From Moelleriella libera RCEF 2490 (Eukaryota; Ascomycota; Sordariomycetes; Hypocreales; Clavicipitaceae), in assembly GCA_001636675.1 (NCBI GenBank), contig AZGY01000010.1, positions 857,574-921,573 on the forward strand: a stretch of DNA of 64,000 bases, in the 5' to 3' direction. The translations under genes and the position numbers were made by a program. Under the pieces are notes generated by a model. That model saw nothing but the letters and a program-made list of their open reading frames with translations. It was not told where the DNA came from and ran no database searches. This document shows, piece after piece, positions 23,617 to 35,227 of this stretch. The stretch's first letter is position 1. Each line of letters opens with the position of its first letter.

Positions 23617-25704
23617 ATGCGCCGAATACCTTTCTCCACCGCGGCCCGAAGCCGATTTCCGTCTCAGAATTTCGAGATGCTGTTCAGTCAATATGCAAAC
23701 CACGTTTCCCCGCAGTACGCCATGCGCGCCCGCGGCGGGTTGGTAAGTCTCTCGATATGCCATGCTTCGCGAACCTTGAGACCCTGTCATTGACTTCAAA
23801 CAAAAATAGCACTCGCCGTCAGCGGCGGCGTCGACTCCATGGCCATGGCATATCTCTTTTCAAACCTGCTCAAAACGCATCGCAGCGTTCAGATAGCAGA
23901 CAACCCGGCTCAAAGCGCCATCGCCATCGTCGTTGATCACAAGTTGCGAGATTTCAGCTCACAGGAAGCCTCACTCGTGGCGCATGAACTCAAGCGAATG
24001 GGCCTTCGGACTCTTGTCAAACCTCTTAACTGGAAAGATTACCTCCGCAGCGGGGAGGATCCTGGAAGCTTGCCCAACGTCGAAAGCATTTCTCGGATTC
24101 TGCGCTATCGCATACTTGGAAAGACGTGCCAATTCCTCAGCTCCAGCAGTCTATTTTTCGCTCATCACTGCGATGATCAGTACGAAACTATACTCATGCG
24201 ATTCATGAACGGGCACACATACCGCGGCTTTCAGGGCATAAGAGAAGCCAATGATATTCCCGAATGCTACGATTTGCACGGAGTATACAAGAGTGGTCTG
24301 TTGGATGACCAGACACAGAAGCAGCCCTATTTGAGTTTCAAGCCTCCCAGGCGCGAGATGCGGCGGTTGCGCTGGACAATGAAGGACGACTCGGAGCTTG
24401 ATACTTGGGAAGAGCTCAGATCGTACCTGGATGTCAACGATATGTCTGAATACTTTCCGAGTCACACAAGTCGAGACGTCGACGTTCAAGCACCGTATTT
24501 GACTCCGCTGGATTGCGAGGACGGAGGCGTCACAGTCTATCGCCCGTTGCTGCAATTCAACAAAGACAGGCTCATCGCTACTTGCGAGGCCAACAAGATT
24601 CAATGGTTCGAGGACCACACCAACGACGACCCCAGCTTCACCCCAAGGAATGCTATCCGCCAGATGGTCCGCAATCAATTGCCGCCAAACCTTCGAAAAG
24701 AAGCTGTCCTTGGAATGTCAAGGGATGCAAAACGACGTACAGTATTGGAAGAAAACGAGGCGCGGCGATGGTTGATCCGGGGGTCTGTGATTCGAGACTT
24801 TGATCCGAATGCCGGTACGCTTCTCATCAGGCTACCGGCTCCGGACTCGCGCCAAGCTCAACAGCGGCGCCGCCCCTTTGCCAAAGCAAGAAGGAAAGCT
24901 CGCAAGTCGCACGATAGAATCATAGCAGCCATTGCCATGCGCAAGCTGATTGAATTCGTAACACCAGAGATCCATCCTCCGCCGGTGTCAGGTCTGGAAA
25001 CTGTCATCGACAAACTCTTCCCGTGGCTCGCAAATGAAGCGGCTACGGCCGAGCCCAAGGCATTCACTTTTGCAGGCGTGCTTTTTGAACCTCTTATTGA
25101 TCTTCAAATCCCGAAATGGTTCTTGTCACGCGCCCCGTACGCGTCGACGAAGCCTCTCCCTATATGCAACCTTGCTGGACCCATGGATCATCGCTTTTCT
25201 CCTTCGGTGAACTGTCTCGGAGACCACCAACCTAGTCGACGCAACCACTGGCGGAGCTGGAAGACTGCGAGGCTGTGGGACGGCAGATTCTGGATCCGCG
25301 TCAGTGCTTGCGTATCAGCCAGATTTCTACTCATGCCTCTCCTGCCGCAACACATGAAGCCGTTTCGAAAAGCCTTGCCTCCGCGACAGCGCGCTCAGCT
25401 TGAGCGTGTTCTTAGATATTATGCCCCTGGCAAGGTGCGATACTCGTTGCCTGCGTTGTACAGCGTGGAAGCTGCAAGTGCGGGCGGCAAGAACCCAATC
25501 TTGACATTGCTCGCTCTACCTAGCCTGGGTGTTCATGTGCCAGGGTTAGAGCGATGGCTGAAATATGAAGTGCGTTACAGATGGGTCGATCTTCCGCTAT
25601 TGAGTCTGAGGAATCGAGGTGGGCAAGGGGCTATGATCCGAAAGGTGGTGCGAAGCAATCCAGGCAGAGGTGGGAGTCAACGTCCGATCAGATCTTCCGC
25701 TTGA
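23613..25704 (+). CDS. tRNA(Ile)-lysidine synthetase-like PP-loop ATPase
   Basis: Two exons, 23613-23742 and 23810-25704, joined over a 67-nt intron (donor GTAAGT, acceptor AATAG), giving 674 aa. The junction restores the PP-loop SGGVDS at about residues 48-53. Then come VVDHKLRDFS (cf. VDHGLR of TilS) and HHCDDQYETILMR at about 161-173 (cf. HHADDQxET of TilS). These are the N-type PPi synthetase signatures of TilS/TtcA. TilS uses ATP and lysine to convert C34 of tRNA-Ile(CAU) to lysidine so that it reads AUA. In a eukaryote this would act in mitochondria; the first 43 residues are basic but not a clear presequence. The protein is longer than bacterial TilS (about 430 aa), with a divergent C-terminal half. 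An additional 3' exon cannot be excluded. Confidence 0.87.
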
Positions 25705-26119
25705 GCAGATGGCACCTCCGGGGACGGGTGTAATGTGCTTGACCGCCTCATATGCGGACTACAAAACCCAAGTGCGCCACAAAGGTGAGAGCAGGGCGGT
25801 GACTGAAATGTCTTACTTGAGGTGCATCAGAGAAGGAAGGGTCTGCACTCGACTTGGAAATTTTTACTCTCAGAGGCGCAAGCTCTAGACTTGAAAGACG
25901 CATGAACGTACGGTAGCGCCAAGGCGCATCGGCGACGGATCATGAGCGAACTGTCTGATAGAATTACGGGTTTTTGACGTCTATGTAGGCTTAGCTCCAC
26001 CTGTGCTGACACAAGAGAAAAGAAAAGAGAACTCCCACTCCATGTGAAACCAGCGGGTTCTGACTAGCGGTCGAGTCATCGCCCAATCAAGCCAGGCCAT
26101 CCGGAAAGCCAGTGCCAGA

Positions 26120-26156
<37 letters not shown>

Positions 26157-27459
26157 GAATCTATCCGTACGTGTCGACATGGGGCCCAGGATGCAGCTCT
26201 GCCTGATACGCACGGCTCGAGCCATGCAAGGTTTTCGTTTTTTGCACAGTATAGAAGTGGCAAGGGCTGTGCTTGGATAGTGAGGCGACTTGCGTGGCAC
26301 GGGAGGGCAGTGCAGGGCAGGGCTGCTTGCTACCCGAGATGTGATGTCCAGTCAGCGCCTCATTAACGTGGCTTTGCCCACAGAATTTCTTTTTCCCCTT
26401 CCAAAGCGAAGTGAAGATTGTGGCCCGCCTTTTGTTGACGAAATAAGTTTCTTTTTGAGATGCACAGGAAAGTTATGACGAAATAACATGGGGCCAAAAT
26501 GGGACAAGACCCAAAAAAAAGGCTTGGTGCTCATCTCTTATGCGGCAGACGTTCCTTCCCGTGCAGCATATCGCTCTGCTCCTGCCCTGCATGGTCGTGG
26601 ATTTTCTTCATTGCCATGACCGCTCTGGCCAGCCACACCTGGGTCAAAGTACTCAGAACAGAGGAGAATTTGTTCCAACAAGACGAAAGATATTGCAGAC
26701 CGGGCAGAAGGCTCGGGGTACAGGGTCCTCCAACAATCTTGCGGCGGCGCCCTTGAGCACTTACACGAAGCTTGACTGAAATACTACCTCTTCGGATCCG
26801 TCCGCGAAACGATCTTGAACGTCAAGGAATCAAGCCAGCATTGCAGAATGAAAGAGGCACCGAGCATCGCGAAATAATGGACCTTTCTTCAGGTCGACTC
26901 CCTTCCGTCATGCCGCCCCTATGCACCCATAAGCGAATGACAGACCGCCACAGCAAGCCTCCCGTTGCCCACTACCCAAAAGAAAGACACACAATCGACC
27001 CAAGAACAACGGCTGCTTTCCATTTTTAGCTGCCTCGGTTCGACTTGTGCGACCCTACATCGAACACAGCATTCCATCCCTCGACCATTTTTAGACAGAA
27101 GGTTCCCGAAAAGGTTGGACCCTGTTCGGCCCCCGGCACGACATGCCGTGATCCAAGACGCCCTGCCCTGCCCGTTGTGGATGACTCCGCATTCCGGTAC
27201 TCCGTTCGATGTCGTTCACGGGCCGCGGGACCCCCGTGTTGCAAATCCATCTGCTTACCGCAATCACGATCCGGACGCAGATTGGGGCATGAGCTAAGCC
27301 GCCGCAGCACAAACGTGTACTTTTGAAATGCCATCTGTGTGAGGCTCTGACAGGAGTGGTATATGTCAAACAAGGTCAAAGTTCTCCCGCCTTGCTTCGA
27401 ACAGTGCGGTGCGACAGTCCGGACGTGACACTGCACGCAGTTGATCAACAATATGTCGC
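25705..27459. other. Intergenic, no gene seen
   Basis: 1.75 kb between the convergent TilS-like and zinc-finger-like genes. It holds a T33 homopolymer at 26122-26154 and several shorter A and T runs. Open frames are short and give no recognisable protein. Confidence 0.45.
26122..26154 (+). repeat. T33 homopolymer
   Basis: An uninterrupted run of 33 T residues, the longest homopolymer in the window apart from that at the assembly gap. It lies about 420 nt past the stop of the TilS-like gene. Its exact length is uncertain, as for any such run in a draft assembly. Confidence 0.9.
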
Positions 27460-28239
27460 CTAGTTATACCTGACCTGTCGCCTGCGGTGCCGATGTGTCT
27501 CCACGCAAATCTCATACGCCGGGGCCCGAGACGGCGTGCCCCCATAACGATCGTGTGGCATGTGATTGCGAGGAAACTCGCCCCGCTGGCACGCTCGCTG
27601 AAATACTTCTTCTTCGATGAGACCATTCTGGTGCAAGTGGTCGAGGAAGAAGAAGTCGGGACGGATACCTGACGCTGCCTCGCTTCTGACATAATGCCCG
27701 TGGATATGAAGCATGCGCTGCCGATATAGCTCTTCTTTATCCTGGGTTCGTTTCGAGGGCGACCGAAACTCCACCTCATCACAAAACCAACATTGGCTGA
27801 GAAGGGGAAAGCATCTTCCCAGGTGCCGTTTGACCATATGATCGATCCACAAACCCACGTCTTCCAGGCGGAAAGACTCAGGACAGGCAGTAAAGTTTTG
27901 GAACTCACACGGGAGCATCGTTGAGATGGGGCCGTTCGCTGCAGGGAATTGGCTATATTCAGCGCTGGCGCCACCAATGAACGGTGGATCAAACGAGCCG
28001 ACGAAGCAGTCGTGAGTCGGTTGTTCGTCAAATGTTGCACTGTGAGCTGTCGCACTGCTCCCGAACGTCACGCAGCTGTGCTCTGACGCGGCATAGTTCG
28101 GATTGACTCTCTCGTCCACGTACACGACAGGAGCATACCACGAGCCGCCTGGCTGGCTTTGACGGGCCGGGATATGGCCAGATCTCAAGGCGTGTACTCG
28201 TGCAATACACAAGCGGATGTCTTCTTCCAGGCTACTCAT
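27460..28239 (-). CDS. Fungal zinc-finger-like protein of unknown function
   Basis: An open frame of 259 codons from MSSLEEDIRLCIARVHALRS at 28239; an in-frame upstream ATG at 28383 would add 48 residues that look less like protein. The centre (about residues 107-160) has the pattern CEFQNFTACPESF, a Trp-Ile-x-His helix (LWIDHMVKRHL) and CWFCDEVEF. This spaced Cys/His set resembles a degenerate C2H2 unit seen in a lineage-expanded family of filamentous fungi. Next come QRMLHIHGHYVR and RPDFFFLDHLHQNGLI, matching the family's helical C-terminus. The basic tail is RHRRRQVRYN. Function is unknown; nucleic-acid or protein binding is possible. It stands alone in a gene-poor stretch. Confidence 0.7.
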   Translation of the reverse strand: MSSLEEDIRLCIARVHALRSGHIPARQSQPGGSWYAPVVYVDERVNPNYAASEHSCVTFGSSATAHSATFDEQPTHDCFVGSFDPPFIGGASAEYSQFPAANGPISTMLPCEFQNFTACPESFRLEDVGLWIDHMVKRHLGRCFPLLSQCWFCDEVEFRSPSKRTQDKEELYRQRMLHIHGHYVRSEAASGIRPDFFFLDHLHQNGLIEEEVFQRACQRGEFPRNHMPHDRYGGTPSRAPAYEICVETHRHRRRQVRYN

Positions 28240-31200
28240 GGCATCCAATAAACAACGGAGTGTGGTAAAGGCAATTTGCGGTGCTTGAGTTATTCGATGT
28301 CTGCCGGTGACGCCAGCCTTGCATGAGCATCGAACAACAGATTCCAGCAAGTCTTGGCCGATCTTCACTATATACCTGATCAACCCGGAAGTTGATCTGG
28401 CAGTGAGTTGGCGAAGTGAATGAAGAAGGGTCGGGAGCGCGGCGAGCCGTCTCGATGATGTTTACTCTGCATCCAGCTCCACAGATTCGTAGCTGCATGG
28501 GCAGGCTTGTCCACTTTGGGTGTGCACAAAGATGACGACTGAAAGGGCAAATCTTCATAAAAACCGACTTGTCGTTTCTCTCAAACCCCAGGAATCGAGA
28601 AATCCCGCAGCCAGGAAGACGATGGGTCGAGAAAGGAGTCTCGACTCTCACTCGTGCAACATGAAGATGCAAGAGAGATCAACGGCAAGCAGCGTCCCTG
28701 CCATCGCGATGACTGGCCATGGTGGGGGGTGGCTTCAATGGCTTCACCAAGCGCAACCTGTACATCTGTTGACGAATTTCAGAGCCCAGTGGCCGAGCTT
28801 CGGACAATACGCCAAGCACTCAATTGAGAAGACGAGCGCCATGCTTTCTGATTTCTCTCGAAACTCGTCTTGGGTCCCGCGAGTGCAAAAAGCTTCGCCG
28901 GTGACTTTCTAAACTAATTGGTGTAGATGAAGCAACGTTCAATTCCTTATCATCACAATAGAAAGGTGCCAAGCACTACGTTTCTGGGGGCAATGCTCTT
29001 TGACTCAGGCGTCATAGTTGTGCAAACTCGCACGACGGATATCAACCGCCTGTGTACACCATTTGGACGGTTGGGTCGTGCCATGGTGATACAGACCGGG
29101 GAATTTGGCGGCAAGCGACATGTCCTCGTCGAATCCAAATGAAGACTCTCACCGATTCTGGCCCCGTGGACTACCCGGTGTTGGCTTTTCGTGAGATCGG
29201 CTGCAGAGACTCGCTGCATGAGTTGGACTCGCAGGCCCGGCAGGTGAAGGAGAAGGGATGCTAGTCGACGACGCGGAAGAAGCTGGTCTTCCGGAGACGA
29301 AGCGCCAACACTCTTTTAATGGTATTAATCATCATTAGGACGACATCAACAGAGCACTCTGCAAAGATTGTCATCTGAACATGTGTGGCCCTCCACTTAG
29401 TTGGCCGTTGCGGGCTCAAAGCACGTTGCAAGCCCGCAAACGCGTATTCCGGGAATGCTAACATCAGACCCCAGGGTCTAATCGGGGCCTGCTCGTCCCA
29501 ATGATGGTGTGGTCAGCTTCGGGGCACGGCCGAACCCCCAAAAAGTTGAGGCTGAAAATGATGGCACGTCTCTGAGGCGCCTTCCCTGTACCGACTGCTG
29601 TGGGTCACAGCCGCCCGCGGGCAGAGAGAATGACGTTGATGTGCCAGATTGGACCAGCATGAGATGATGGCTGACTATGCTTCATATTAGATGGACGCAG
29701 GAGTAAGGCAGCGGCCTCAGTAGCCCGGGCAGTGTGAAGCCTTCAGAAGGCTTTGCTAAGCATTATGCGAGAGTAGATTATCCCTCTGCCGCTGGGCACC
29801 TGCCAGGAACTACGATGTCCTGGTCGGTATGCTTCATTCGGGACTGCTGTGGCACGATACGATGAATTCCAAAATCTTGCTTGAACCTAAGAGCGAGAGA
29901 CGACGTCTCCCCAAACTTGCTCAAAATGGGCCACGGGTGGGCATTCACTACGTGACACAAATGCGCAAGCACGGGATAGAGCTGACACACGGCGTTAGCC
30001 GCAGCTGAGAGAAGGTACGTGTGCACCAGCGGCCCAAAACCTCGCTGGATCTCTTTGACGCCAAACATGATACGAGCTTACCACACCATCCGGAAAGCTG
30101 CCATCGATGCGAGGCGTCGTCAGGAGCGAATAGAACAGCAGCCAACGAAGTGATCCGGCTGAGCTGTACGCCATCTTCGGCGGCTATTCATGCGGGTGCA
30201 ACAGTCAGCCGATACGCATCGGTGACAAATCCCGTCAACCCGGTGCCAATACATGTGTTCAGCTGGCTCTGGCGGGCAATTGTTTGGTGGCAGCAGGCCA
30301 GTGCAGGTCGGCAGGCGCAGATTTGCCCCCTGCCTCTGGTATCAATCTTTCCGTTGCCTTTTACGTGCAACCCTGGCCGGCCTGTGGCACCCAAGAAATG
30401 GGGACCCAGCATATCAAGAAGGCCAGACGTGCGGTTCGCCATGCGGTTCGCCATGCAGTGGATTGTGACACTGATGACGGGCGGACAAGGATCATTGGCA
30501 TTGAATCAGTCTCGCCGTGAAGGCAGATTCCGGATCAACGATCTGGACTCTGGACGATTATTTGTGCTCTCGCATCCAAGCAGAACTGGTACCGCGCGTT
30601 TCGAGAAAGCTCTAAGGCTCATCATGGTCCCTTTTCGTGGTTTATATCTTTTATTGTTTATTCTCTTTACTGCACCTCTTCGCGCCCTAAGTGAGGTGGC
30701 ATGGAACGAGATTTCCATGGAACGAGATGTCAGCCAACCTTGGGGATCACGCGGAATGGCCACCCTGCTGCGTCTTGACAGTCAAGCTGTCGTTTCACCT
30801 TCTGATCTTGCTCCAACAGCATGACCGCACCAACTACGTTGCATATGTCCACCGTCAGGACCCATGTTCGTTTACAACGTGATTGTGCCGCAGCGGTCAC
30901 AGCATATGACGAGCTCCGAGATCGCTGCGCTGTTTCGGCAACGTTCCCCAGGAACCCGAAAACGAATCCTCCGTCTGATACTATCCATGGATGGTTTTTG
31001 TAGCGCACTGCGTGTGGTGATTGGCTCGCTGTCCCTCTGGCCCTGCGCAAGCACAACGCGCCCATCGGAGCCCCGATCAAGGCCCATGGATGCCGCTTGG
31101 CTGGGCTCGTGGGGCGAAGAGGGTTATGGCCAGTCGGGTCAGCTCAGTCGGACGCATGCATGCACGGGGCAAAGCAACGTGGCAAGCTGGCATGGACGCG

Positions 31201-31780
31201 GAAGCATCGTGGGCCATCGACTGCTGACTGCTGCATGTTCTGTCGGTTGCACACCGTTTGTTCTTGTTGTCATGATCGCATCCTTGACAGGCCAGCACAC
31301 CAGCCCGCCAACCGACCAGCCAGCCAGCCAGCCAGCCAGCGATCGTTTCTTTTGCCGAGGATGGGTGGTGGCGGCGAGCAGGGATGTCGTCGAACAGCAG
31401 CTCTTTGCCCGGCCAGCTGGTTCCCTGTTCTTCTTCCCTCCCCCTGTTTTCGGTCCCGTGGGATTCGGGAGGAATTGAATCTGATTTACACAACAATCGC
31501 TGACCCATTTCAAGCCGTGTCAGCAGCAGCAGCACTTTGCTACTTCTGGGGCTCGGAAACATGGCGTTGAGTGAATACCCGGCCGTGCCACGCCATTAGG
31601 TCCCCCCATGCGAAGAGCGGGAAGGCAGCTCTCTCTCTGGCACAAGCACAGCGTGACATTGGCTTTGCAAGCCTTGCCTCCTTACCCTTGTCATGATGAT
31701 CTGGTGTCTCGGGTGCGTGTATGCGTAGATGCAAGATCTGCACCTGTGCTTTCCTCTCTCGCTCTCTCGCTCTCTCTCTC
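28240..31780. other. Gene-poor region
   Basis: 3.5 kb with no recognised gene. Open frames of up to 267 codons occur (for example 30021-30824 on the plus strand) but give no family resemblance and no supporting splice structure. Small tandem repeats are seen: a 12-bp unit twice at about 30431-30454, a 13-bp unit CATGGAACGAGAT twice near 30700-30728, and a CAGC tetramer run near 31317-31340. Confidence 0.4.
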
Positions 31781-33743
31781 TCAGTCCTCGGGACTGCACA
31801 GCACGCGCGCCTTGGCAATCACGTTCCGAAATTGCAATTGTCCGCCGTTCTCATCCCCGTACTTGATCAGGCCGGGAAACACGACGCACCACACATCCGT
31901 CTCCCTGGCGGCCAAGGCATCTTCGTCTTCCCCGCCCACGTCCTCCATCGTGTCTCTGTCGAAGAGCACTTGCTGGTGGGGTAAAATATGGGGCATGTGC
32001 ACCCTCAAGACGGCCTTTTGGGCGGCGAGCAGTCGGGACAGGTCGATGGTGTTGATGACGAGGGTGCGGAGGGCGGAAGTGTCGCTGCCGCCGCCGCTGC
32101 TGGTGCTGCCACTCCGGTTCGCAGTGACCGGGGACGATGATGACGTGGTGATGGCGTCAAGGAGATGCCGGATGCGGGAGACGATGGTCTCGACATGCGA
32201 GTGCATTTCGTCGTCGCCGAGAGAGTGCGAGGATTGGTGGTGGGTGGTGGTGGTGGTGGTGGTGCGGCGGAGAAGGGCGAGGGTGAATGCTCGCCATTGA
32301 TTGACGGCCTCGGGCGATGCTGCGTTCGAGCCAGTCAGCACATTTCCATACGTGTCTTTTCTTTTTCCTGCAACCCCATCCCCATTCCTGTTGTGTTTCT
32401 CCAATGTGACCTCGTCGGAAAGTGAAGGGGGGAGATGGAGATGGAGATAAGGGGAGGCGCGTACACAGTGTTCCGAGCAGCGCCTCCATGTCCCGAAACT
32501 GCTGCGTCTGCTCGTCCGTCAGGCCGGGGAAGTAGGCACCAAAGACCAAGTCGACGAGCATCTTGGACACGAGCGCCTGCAGGAGATGGATCTTGGCCAC
32601 GGCCGCCGCCGAGGAAAGCTGCTCATACATGGGAACCAGCTCGCGGAGATGGTGCAAAACGTCGTGGTCCAGATGCTTGCAGTCGACTGTTTTGTGATGT
32701 TTCCTCGTCAGCCAACGATCTTTTCTGTCTCTGTCTGTTTCTCACACACACACTCCCTCTCTCTCTCTCTCTCCCTCTCTCTCTCTCTCTCCCTCTCTCT
32801 CTCTCTCACTCTCTCTCTTTCTCTCCCTCTCCCTCTTCCTCTCTCTCCTTCCCTTTCTTTTCCTCTTCTTCCTCTCTCTACTTCTCTATCTCTCTTTATC
32901 GTCCCACTTCATTGTGCCCATGCCAATCTTCTTACGTGGCAGGAGAAAAAGGGGTGGGGGGAGGACAGAAGGAGAGAGAAAAGAATGGAATACCGCGAGA
33001 GCGGACAAGACGCACCTGATTTGACTCTGCGAAAGTTGGAAATGACCCAATTCTGCAAGCCGTTGCCGAGCCTGGCCATTTCCCTCGCAAACACGTCGTC
33101 GCTCGTCTGTCCCTCGGCGCGCGTGCTCGTGCTCACAAACGTCTTGAGATCGCGGACCTGGCTGCGCAGGGCGCGCGCCTCGTCTTCGGCCCGCGCGAGC
33201 TGCGCCCTGAGCGCGTCCCGCTGGTCCGTCTCCGCCCGCAGCACGCGCAGTTCCGTGTCGGTGCGGAGGAACTGCTGGTTGAGGGCGCTGTGCTTGTTCT
33301 CCCAAAAGGTGGCCGTCTCGCTCTCGTTCTGGCTGAGCTTGTCGAGCTGCCGCGTGAACTCGGCCTCCATGGTGGCCAGCTCGGATTCGAGGTGGGCGAT
33401 GCGCTCGTCCTTGTGGCGGAGAAGGAGACATGTTTCTAGCTCGTTTTGATGTTGGTTGCTGTTGCTGTTGCTGCTGCTCCTGCTCCTGTCGTGGTTGTTG
33501 TTGCCGCCATGGTTGTGATGATGGGTGTGGACGTGGCTGTTGTGATTGCTGCTTGACGACTTTGAGGAGGGCTCTGGCTCATCGGGGGCGGCGGCAGCTG
33601 TGCTGGGTATGGCTGCTCGGGGGGGCATCGTCGGCAGTTGAGAGCTGCTGTTCGTGATGGCGTTGGCGTTGGCGTTGGAGCTGGAGCTCCGGGATGGGCT
33701 GGCGAGGCGGCTTGGCCGGCTGGATCCGCGCCGCTTCTCTGCT

Positions 33744-33774
<31 letters not shown>

Positions 33775-33988
33775 CATGCATTGCTGCTGCTGCCGGTGCT
33801 GCCGGTGCTGCTCTTCTATGAATGCGTGCCATGGTGGTTCGTGCCCATTGTGCTGTTTGTGGCCGGCTGCCGCTGGCAATGTCGCTGCCAACCGAGCTCG
33901 TCTCTGTATCTCGCAAAGAGGAAAAAAGTAAGAGGTGCTTGCTGCCTGCACCACACCCCCACCCATCATCAGTGGGCAGTGTTCTCAT
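31781..33988 (-). CDS. Conserved fungal coiled-coil protein, unknown function
   Basis: Three exons, 33988-33016, 32686-32465 and 32319-31781, with introns of 329 and 145 nt and both junctions in phase 1, giving 577 aa from the first ATG. The N-terminal ~190 residues are low complexity (Ser, Ala, Asn, His runs). A coiled coil follows, about residues 190-300 (HKDERIAHLESELATMEAEF and on). Then comes the conserved block LQNWVISNFRRVK, with LHHLRELVPMYEQLSS after the first junction, AVNQWRAFTL after the second, and near the C-terminus DTMEDVGGEDED, VVFPGLIKYGDENG and NVIAKARVLC. I recall this last set as conserved in uncharacterised ascomycete proteins. The start is uncertain: ATGs at 33988 and 33832 are both in frame, and a further 5' intron is possible. 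Confidence 0.78.
32687..33015 (-). other. Unusually long intron with purine repeat
   Basis: Intron 1 of the coiled-coil gene. On the transcript strand it begins GTGCGT and ends at a CTGAC-type branch and ACAG. Between them lies a (GA)n/GGGA-rich tract of about 170 nt (plus-strand TC-rich from about 32752 to 32920). At 329 nt it is the longest intron in the window; the others range from 55 to 224 nt. Confidence 0.75.
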
Positions 33989-34282
33989 TGGGTCACTGTG
34001 GGGGGGAAGCTTTGCGGCGCCGTGTGGGGAACAGAGTCATGGAAACATGGCCGTCACTTTCATTTCGTGCAAGGCCTGTATGATATATATTTCCTCATGT
34101 CAAAGACTCAAAGACAGGAAGGAAAGGCAAGGGAGTACTGCTTAAGAAAATTAGAAAGCTTGCGTCTTTTTTTTTTCTACCTTTTTTTCTTTTTTCCTTC
34201 TGTCTTTTCTTTTCTTTTTTTTTCCTTTTCGTCTTCTTTTTCTTCCATCTCTCTCGGTCAGCTCCCCTTTTCCTCTCCTCTC

Positions 34283-35227
34283 TTATATGTCGGCCTCGGC
34301 CAACACCTCATACGCCTCGTCTTCTTCTTCTTCTTCGTCGTCGTCCTCTTCTTCTTCCTTGGTGCGTCCGCCCTCGCCTTCCAATTTCTTCTTCTTTTTC
34401 CGCGCACCCATCCTGCAGATAGCCAACTTGTCAATGGCCACGTCGTTGGCCCATACGTGGCCGTCGTACTTGGCCATCAAGTCGGTCGCGTCAATGAGCA
34501 GCTTGTTCCTCCGGCCAGGCACCTTCTTCTTCTTCCTACCACTGCTACTACTACGACTACTACTAGCATTACCGCTGCTGCTTTGATGGAGGTGTTGGTC
34601 CCCCCCACCACCACCACCACCACCACCGCTCATCAGATGCTGCTGCTGGTGGTGCTGCCTCTTGACGTAGATGGTGTTGAGGATCGTGGCGTGCAGCAGC
34701 AGCGGGCGGTCGTTGTCGCCGTCGTGGTCGTCAAGCAGCAGACCGCCGTCGCGAAACGGCCGACGCAGCGCCTCGCATAGCGCATGCAGCCCGCCGTCGT
34801 CGTCGCCGTCGTCGTTGGCCGCATCGCTCGACGGCGCTGCGTACAGGACCGACGTCTTGGATGCACTCGTCATCGAGTGCAGCCCGCGCAAGACGCAGAC
34901 CCTCGTCCTCTTCCTCATCCTCCCTCTCGTAGTGGTGGTGGTGCTGCTGCTGCTGCCCGGGTCCTCCTCGTCCTGCTGCTGCTGCTGCTGGCTCTGCTGG
35001 TGGTGGAGGCTGCTCAGCACCTCGAGGGCCTGCTGGAGCCGGTCGGCCTGCGAGAGGTTCATGACGCCCAGCGTCAGGTGAAGGGTGCCCGTCGGACGGA
35101 CGGCCCCCGGCGGCAGGGCGAAGCCCGAGGACACGTCGGCGCGGAAGGCGGCCATGCTTCTGGAAAGCTGCGCGCTCGCCAGCGGCAGGCACAGGAAATG
35201 AGTCGGGCTGGCCCTGGCTGGCGGCAT
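34283..35227 (-). CDS. AKAP7-like 2H phosphoesterase-fold protein
   Basis: A single frame of 314 aa starting MPPARASPTHFLCLPL, the usual start of fungal AKAP7-NLS (2H phosphoesterase) proteins; longer in-frame upstream starts exist but look non-conserved. The two catalytic-type HxT motifs are present: H50-L-T52 in GTLHLTLGVM and H179-A-T181 in LLLHATILNT. Family members include AKAP7 and ASCC1; 2H folds act on 2',3'-cyclic or 2',5'-linked RNA or nucleotides, so RNA processing is likely but the substrate is unproven. The domain is interrupted by low-complexity inserts: a Gln run at about 80-85, Ser/Thr runs at 92-100, an Asp/Gly stretch at 138-146 and a Gly9 run at 201-209. The tail is acidic, preceded by KKKKK. 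Confidence 0.85.
   Translation of the reverse strand: MPPARASPTHFLCLPLASAQLSRSMAAFRADVSSGFALPPGAVRPTGTLHLTLGVMNLSQADRLQQALEVLSSLHHQQSQQQQQQDEEDPGSSSSTTTTTRGRMRKRTRVCVLRGLHSMTSASKTSVLYAAPSSDAANDDGDDDGGLHALCEALRRPFRDGGLLLDDHDGDNDRPLLLHATILNTIYVKRQHHQQQHLMSGGGGGGGGGDQHLHQSSSGNASSSRSSSSGRKKKKVPGRRNKLLIDATDLMAKYDGHVWANDVAIDKLAICRMGARKKKKKLEGEGGRTKEEEEDDDEEEEEDEAYEVLAEADI

Noticed and set aside
29778..30145. Two minus-strand frames that could be exons of one small gene
   Set aside because: A GTAAGC donor is present, but no acceptor yields a recognisable or longer protein.
30021..30824. A 267-codon plus-strand frame with one hydrophobic stretch
   Set aside because: No family resemblance, mixed codon use and no splice-supported extension.
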